The notes under the pieces are model-generated. The model saw only the letters and a program-made list of their open reading frames with translations, searched no databases and was not told the origin of the DNA. The translations under genes were made by a program, and so were the position numbers. Positions 57,581-64,000 of a stretch of 64,000 nt of DNA are shown in pieces. This stretch comes from Eulemur rufifrons. Lineage: Eukaryota > Chordata > Mammalia > Primates > Lemuridae. The stretch is from assembly GCF_041146395.1 (NCBI RefSeq), contig NC_090997.1, forward strand, positions 30,979,501-31,043,500, read 5' to 3'. Numbering within the stretch: the stretch's first letter is position 1; each line of letters starts with the position of its first letter.

Positions 57581-59225
57581 CACCAATATACCTTCTATTG
57601 TCCATCCTTGCTACTTAAAATGACACAAATAAGGTGTCCAAAGATACGGCATCACCATCACTACTCAAACATTTTATCCAGGAAAAAACTGAGCTCCGCT
57701 TTACAGCTCTTGGTATTGTGAGCTATGTTTAAACTGTACTAGTAGGTCCATTCCCACATGCCACCTTGTCCCCCAGTGTGACGTGCAGTCCTTCACGAAT
57801 ATTCTACAAAACCAGAAGTTGAACTCAGGCTTATCTTGAAGATATATTGCTTCTGTTTTATTCACAAATATTTAATCTAGTGAGGCTTTGTTTTGATTAT
57901 AAATATCCTATTGTTGATAGAAAAATTGTCTCATGAAATTGATGCTTTAGATTTCCATTTGGCTTTTTAATATTAAGAATAATTAGATATTTAACTAATA
58001 TCTAATTGAGAAGTTATCTATGGTATCTATAAAAGATTTCTAAAACCTCTCTACTTTTCTATGTACTGAAGTGTATCCTGACTATCTTTCTCTCACATCT
58101 AGGTCATGAACACTTAACCAATTGCATTATCCATGTATTTTAAATTCTATAACATTCCAATCTATACTTCTCACTCCATTTATTAGCTGAATAGATAGGT
58201 ATAGACAGACTCTTCCTCTACTTATCTCAAACTCATCCTATGACACAATTTACCCCTGCAATATTAGTAGACCTTTCACAGGTAGAAGCAAACATACTCT
58301 TCCATGTACCTAAAATAGCACAGTGAATTGTCCTAGTTGAGGCTTCAAGTAATTTTTAGAACTAAGTTATTCTCCAACTGATATTCTATGGTTGAGTATA
58401 TAGGTAGCTGAATTTTTATGAACATCATTTCTTAGAACTACTGAATTAAGAAAAACTGGATATGAGCAGAGAGGGCACTTGAGAAATCAGATACTTTATT
58501 GGCAGCTACCAGAAATAAGTACCTACTGGCTTCAACTTCCCTGGTTGATAAAGTGATAAATTCCACAGAAGCCTGAGGAGTTGCCAGAAGAAAGTCTCTC
58601 TGGCAGAGCATGCAGGATGTGATCAAATGCTTTAACAGAACATTGGAGTTACATGACCTTCAACAATAATGACCAAGTAATAAATTAGTCTTCCCCGCTG
58701 CTAGTGCATAATCATAACAGCAAATATTATGTGCAAATTAACACCATGACAGATAGAAAAAATGGTAACATAACATATTGATCACAACCACCAAAGGATA
58801 GAGTACTGAAGCCTGAGAGAATCTCAGTTAAGAATACAGGTATTTGATAAAAAGCTACTTGTGAAATTAGCACAGCATAATGCATAGAGGTTGTGAAAAA
58901 CAGTTTTAAATCACACCTTAATCCCAGAAAGTACAAGGGCATTACCGGTGCATCAGATCATCATTGCCATAGTTTTATTATCATTATCATTGAATAGGTT
59001 TTTTTATACCTCATTATAAACCATTCATCAGCAAAACAGGTATTGTCAGGATTGAATGGAGACCTTCGTTTTCGGGACAAAAAATGGCAGAGCCCTTTCT
59101 CTTGTCCCTCCTTTCTTTATTCCTTCCTTCTAATTTCTTTCCTCATTCTTCCCTTTCTTTTACTCATATTTATTATACTAAGATTGCAGACATATTAGGA
59201 ATTAGTGGAGCTGGTAGGAGTCATG
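57581..59225. other. Unique non-coding sequence
   Basis: No repeats or genes recognised. 57890-58020 is AT-rich. A pyrimidine-rich tract (ctcctttctttattccttcc) lies near 59110-59160. Confidence 0.45.
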
Positions 59226-59229
59226 TCAT

Positions 59230-59520
59230 TTTCTCTTAAAATCTCTCAATGTAACATCATCTATAAGATTAAGGCCAATCTTAGAAATGTGACCCTCGGG
59301 TCCTTTAATACTGGCCCCTGTCCATTTCTCCAACCACAATGCTTTCTACCTCTTCCCTGACACATTATTCTCTGTAGCATCTACTCATGCTCATGTATCA
59401 TTACATCTTTCTCCTAACCTAACAAGCATTGGTATTGCCATGCATAACCCACACAAACTGAGCATTATTTGCCATTCCAAAGACCTGGGAATCCCTTTTA
59501 ATGGAATGCATCATTTGTAA
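59230..59520 (+). repeat. L2 LINE fragment, sense
   Basis: 'aagattaaggccaatcttagaaatgtgaccctcgggtcctttaatactggcccctgtccatttctccaaccacaatgc', 'taacctaacaagcattg', 'ccattccaaagacctgggaatccc' follow L2 order with decay. Confidence 0.55.
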
Positions 59521-61081
59521 TCTCATGGTTTAATTTCTTTCAATTCATTACCAAAATTTTCTCTAGGAGTAATTCCAATGATCCCTCTGTTCTTACATAC
59601 AGAAGCCAAGAGCTCTGCTACTAGTTTTGCATAATATATATTTGTGTTTTATTTTACATCAAATTTTTCATGTGAGAGTGTTCTCAGTCATACTTAAGAT
59701 AATTAACAGTTCTTATAAGAGAAACAAAGCTACCATTTATATTTTAACAATCCCAAACCTGCGCCCTGAACACATTCAGTTTTTAATAACTGGTATTTGC
59801 CAACCAACTGGCTGACCAGTGATGCACTAAGAATAAGCACTAACCTTTATTCTGGACATATTAACTTAAACCTTCAAAGCTTCTTAGACTTGGCATGGCT
59901 TTCCAGCCTGAATGTTCTGTGTAAAACATAAAAAGCTCAGTGCCCTCAAAATATTTTTCTCTTTCCATAAGACAAAATATTTATTTGATACTTAAATTAT
60001 ATTTATTTTTCCTGTAACAATGAAAATAATTAAATTCTCAATTATAAAAAAAGTTCAAAGTAAAGACCTGAACAGATAGTTTATACAAAATAGTTTGTAC
60101 AAATAGTTTATACAAAATAAGTTATACAAAATTGAGCCATCTATGTACCAATATGGTAATTGGATGTGTTGTGTTCTTTTTGCTTTTGGTATTCTAAGAA
60201 TGGTGATAAGAGCTGGGTTCATAAAATTCATCTTCTCTTCCAAATTGTGTTTTTTTTTTTCTGGTTCATATTCCTGTTTTTTCCAAAGTAATTTATCTAG
60301 AAATTAGAAGACTCATCTCCTGGTTGCCACCATTAGCTGATTTTCCTTGATCAAGTTCTTTAATCTAACTGACCCCCAATTTTCAAGACCATAAAATTAT
60401 GTAATTGTTGCAAATTGTTGCCAGTTTATTTTACAGCTTCAGTACCAATGAACAAAGTTAACTGACACTTAAAAGTAGATGGAAGGTTATGTGTATTTTA
60501 TAGAATTCTCAATTTCTAAAAATCATAGTGTGCCTGTTACCATGTTCCTAATGTGATATTCTGTAAAACCTAGCATGATAAAGCTAGATTCTTTCTTTTT
60601 ATGTTGTTACATTTTTCTGTAATTTGCTAATATATTTTTTCATTGAAAACATCATTCAAGTAAATGCTAAATAATCTATAAATTTTTGGACATGTGGCAA
60701 ATCTAGCCAGAAATAAACTTCCTTAAAACAGAATTGTGTAAGTGAAACAGAATGTTGCTTAGCACTCCTACCATCAAAATATTGACTTAAAAAGCTAATG
60801 TCTGCTCAATACAAGATAGTTTTATTTAACTTACATCACCTGGAGTACTCATTGCTACAGTATTTCTCTACTCTCTAAGATGTTAGAAGAGTTTCAAACC
60901 TACTCTAGAGAAAGAAACTCTTCATGCTCAATTATGCTGGCCCTATGTATGGAAGACTGAGACAACCACCAAAATTCTGTCTTTTTCCTACAATGAAAGA
61001 CCACTTTTTATTTTTAGTTGGAAACATAACCTCATGGTTAAAAATATAAAACAAACAAAACAGAACAAAAAACCTACATTG
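59521..61081. other. AT-rich non-coding sequence
   Basis: No repeat or gene recognised apart from the minisatellite at 60076-60130. Confidence 0.45.
60076..60130. repeat. 14-bp minisatellite, four units
   Basis: Units begin atagtttatacaaa: 60076-60089, 60090-60102 (one base short), 60103-60116 and 60117-60130, with one to three changes. Confidence 0.88.
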
Positions 61082-61469
61082 CACAATGTCTATGCTGCTA
61101 TAATACCACAAACTGTAATACATGAACAATAGAAATTAACTTGGCTGATGATTCTGGAGGCTGGAAAGTCTAAGAGTATGTTGCTGGCATTGGATGAGAA
61201 TCATCCCCTGGTGGAGGGTGGGGGAAGGCGGAAGTGAGCATGTGAGACAGAGAGGAAAAATCTTGGACCAAACTTATCCTTTTATCAGGAACCCACTCAC
61301 GAGATAACTAACCCACTCCTGTGATGATGGCATTGATTAATACATGAGGTCAGAGCCCTTATGACCTAATCACCTCTTAAAAGTCTCACCTCTCAACACT
61401 GGTTCAATGGCAATTAAATTTACAATAGCAATTAAACATGAGTTTTGAAGGAGACATTCAAACCATAAC
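61082..61469 (-). mobile_element. MaLR-type solo LTR, antisense
   Basis: 'tatgctgctataataccacaaactg', 'gattctggaggctggaaagtctaag', a G-rich 'gtggagggtgggggaaggcgg' part, 'ttatcaggaacccactcacgagataactaacccactcctgtgatgatggcattgattaatacatgaggtcagagccc' and 'aaggagacattcaaaccataac'. Typical of MST/MLT1-like LTRs of ERVL-MaLR. No internal viral sequence accompanies it. Confidence 0.75.
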
Positions 61470-61479
61470 CCAGCTTCTC

Positions 61480-61725
61480 TTTCATCTAACTCTGATTAGT
61501 CAATGAAATATAAGTAGAAGTGGTATATGTGACTTTCTGGAAGTATCCCAAGGAAAGAGATAAAGAGGGAGAAAGTTCTCTTTCCTTTTTTTTTTTTTTT
61601 TTTAGCTGGATGGAATGAAGATGGGCTGTCTGGAGCTGGATCAGTCATCTTGGGGCTTGAGCTAGAAGTCATGCATGACAGAGCAATAAAAGAAAAGGAA
61701 AATCCCTAACACACTGGAATATCAT
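61480..61725 (+). repeat. LTR-like fragment related to 25865-26215
   Basis: 'gattagtcaatgaaatataagtagaagtggtatatgtgactttctggaag' then, after a T-run (61586-61603), 'atgggctgtctggagctggatcagtcatcttggggc' and 'atgcatgacagagcaataaaag'. Same pattern as the repeat near 26 kb, more broken. Confidence 0.45.
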
Positions 61726-61819
61726 ACCAGCTTTTATTCAGATTTTATGTGAAAGAGAATATTGTTTGGGGTTTTCTCCCAAACCTATTCCTGTACATCT
61801 TTAACATTTTTTTTTTTTA

Positions 61820-61960
61820 GTGCATCTAGGTGCCAGCCACTGCCTAAGCATTTTACCTGCATTATAATATTTAATCTGTTACAACAACTCTGTGAGGTAG
61901 ACAGTATTGTAAAAGATGTAAAAACTGATCTTAATGAGCCCAATTTGCACACGTAGAAGC
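61820..61960 (-). repeat. MIR-like fragment, antisense
   Basis: 'aggtgccagccactgcctaagcattttacctgcatta', 'acaacaactctgtgaggtagacagtattg' match reversed MIR. Confidence 0.6.
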
Positions 61961-61969
61961 TCTGAACCC

Positions 61970-62165
61970 TCTCTGGAATGACTGTTTCCTTACCCTCCTC
62001 TGATTTATATTATATAAGATACTGTTGGTTTGTATTACATCTGCTTCTCACTCAAATGTTTGGGCAGGGACTTTTGCCGCCATATTCCCCAAACCTAGAA
62101 CTGGGTGTGGGATAGTATCTGTTGACTCCATGAGTAGATGACTCCAAACCCATCTCTTAGCCAAT
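61970..62165 (+). repeat. Possible L2 3' end
   Basis: 'gtttgggcagggacttttgccgccatattccccaaacctagaactgggtgtgggatagtatctgttgactcc' follows the L2 3' pattern loosely. Confidence 0.4.
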
Positions 62166-64000
62166 AAATTATATTGTTATTCACTGCTTCATCTTTTATA
62201 ACCAATTCTGTGTGGATTACAACTAGACGACTTGTATTTTACATATTCTACCATGTTTTTGATTAGAGGATAAATGTTTAGGTATTGCGAAATTCAGAGA
62301 AAGGCATTGAGTAGAGGAGATATAGTCAAGAAGATACTTTATTATCTGATTCAGTGGACTTATTTTTCTTCTCTTTTTAAAATATAAAAGAAGTTTAATA
62401 TTTGCTGACCTCTGTAAATTCTGATGTAAGAGTACAATTAATTTTCAGTATTAACATAATGAATTTGCAGGAAATCGAATGAGGTTACTGTAACCTCACT
62501 TTGAACAATACAGCATTTGAAAAAGCATCAAAACTCGTTTTTGTTGCTTATTTGCCTGTGAAACATGCTTTATGATGGCCTTTTTCAATATTGCCCTCTA
62601 ATTAGCTTTGCCAAATTTGGGAAAACATAAATTACACAGAACTACATTTAAAAAATTAAAGTGGATGCACAAGTTAATTTAGCCTGAAATGGGAGAAACG
62701 CAAGACTTTTTATTTAAGAATAATTCAGACCACACTATTTCGAGTTCTCATTTTATGTGGAGCACTGAAGTTTTCAAAAGACGACCTAACAAAAGAGCAA
62801 ATTTATAGTATTTTTAAAATGATTTTAAGGTTTAAGGAATATGCCCTTTTTTTATTCCTCCATACTAATGAACATTTATAGATTGCACTACTTGATTGTC
62901 CTGCTCCTTCCTTGATTTGGTAGGCAGAATATTTGAAATATTTAATTGGCCAGTTATTTCTATTTCAAATCCCATTGCAGACAATGAAACTACTGGTTTG
63001 GTAAGAAAACTTAATGTGTCAGAAAAAAGAAATGGGTAGTGTTTGACTAAGGGTCTTTGCATGTAACCTTTATCGGCAAGTCAAAACCAGCTTTCATCTT
63101 GCTTATTTTAGAACTTTCTCGATCTGTGGGCCTGAGATGCCTCTTTGCAGCAGTAGAGAGGTGGTGGGAGGGTGCAGACGTTATTTTAGTTTTAAATTTA
63201 TAACGAAGTAAAAGGAAAAAATGATATTATCTTTTGTAGCAAAGCTGATGCATAGCTTGACAAAAGTGTTCCTGTAATATGATCAAATAATGTTTCAGTT
63301 GAACCCACTAATCTGACGAGATACCTGAGTAGGTGCAAGATGAAATATTCATTTCATAGAGAAGTTACTTTATTTTGTGATGACTGTGAATACTTAGTAT
63401 AAAATTAAAATGCATGCACATGAACAAATTCAGTTATTTGTTCGTATCTCACTCTCCCTACTCTGCCTCAGAAAGCTTTCAAACGAGCATAATTTTCTTC
63501 CCTAAATAAATTCTAGAAATGAGAAAGTCCAATAAGTAGAAGAATTAATTTGTGTTTAACTTTCACATATTTACCTTATAGGTAACCTACCTATTGCCCT
63601 AAATCCCAGGAAGCTTTGTTCCAAAATAGCAAATATAAACGGAAGATTGGTATCTGCATTGCTTCGGTAAACCTTGATTGGCAATCATGAAATACTTTTG
63701 CATGATTCAGGATTATTCCTGTGTTTTGTTTCTAGAAATTAATATTTGCCATATATTGGCTTTTGGGTAAAGAAATCATCACACAGAACATTTTGTGGCC
63801 ATACAGTATGGTCCCATGGGTTTTCTGACATTTTGGGAACTATTTTTTCATATTTATTGCGAGGCTTTATTTAGACCTCATCTCTAGCAAAAGTACAGAA
63901 CAGTACAACATGTATTTTGCTTGATACACTCCTGGTTCTTTCCTCCTATCCACACTTGTTCGTATCTATTTTCATTTAATATTATTTTTATCTTTTATTG
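62166..64000. other. Unique non-coding sequence with candidate constrained block
   Basis: No repeats recognised. 62440-62800 combines an exact inverted repeat (GAGGTTAC / GTAACCTC, 62481-62497) with TAATTAG-type words and non-repetitive composition, typical of conserved non-coding elements. Role unknown. The rest is AT-rich without gene signals. Confidence 0.4.

Overview
The window is nuclear DNA from a mammal, most likely a strepsirrhine (lemur-type) primate. Two antisense Alu copies (6626-6971 and 46198-46546) carry the long T/A-rich link between the two arms that I associate with lemur Alus. Several L1 copies share a young 3' end that I also associate with lemurs. Older primate and mammalian repeats (AluJ-like, MaLR LTRs, Tigger and mariner MITEs, MER5-like, MIR, L2) fill in the background. 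The species call is inference. The window is AT-rich and CpG-poor, as expected for intergenic or deep intronic sequence.

I found no host protein-coding gene, tRNA, rRNA, CpG-island promoter or CRISPR array. The only reading frames with recognisable protein content belong to L1 retrotransposons. The best is a 3' fragment of ORF2 on the minus strand at 32079-33210, open for its whole length and including the C-terminal cysteine/histidine motif. Nothing here looks like a new coding system. The interest lies in how repeats inserted, inverted, nested and expanded.

Layout. 1-8.1 kb: mostly unique sequence with a decayed LTR-like repeat, MIR, L2, an L1 3' end and a young Alu. 8.1-8.4 kb: a short L1 whose 5' half is inverted between matching 11-bp target duplications. 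9-21 kb: a field of old L2 and MIR pieces, including an L2 of about 1.1 kb at 14.3-15.4 kb. 21.07-21.39 kb: a 5'-truncated L1 with a 20-bp target duplication. 25-27.2 kb: an LTR-like repeat, a 131-bp mariner-type MITE, and an L2 split by an L1 tail. 31.75-39.13 kb: a young truncated L1 placed exactly at the 3' end of an older, nearly full-length L1; the older one ends upstream in a tandem array of 30-bp units. 43.57-44.19 kb: another young truncated L1. 45.47-47.00 kb: a Tigger-like transposon with an Alu inside it. 47.6-51.5 kb: L2, MIR, and two copies of a 77-bp sequence 2.8 kb apart. 51.5-57.6 kb: a MaLR LTR, two AluJ-like copies, L2 and MIR. 57.6-64 kb: mostly unique sequence with an L2, a MaLR LTR and MIR, ending in a stretch that looks constrained.

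Repeat family names were assigned by eye from remembered consensus features, without an alignment. Orientation and class are more reliable than subfamily, and edges of L2 and MIR entries are approximate to tens of bases. Stretches called unique are those where I recognised nothing; some probably hold repeats too decayed for me to see.
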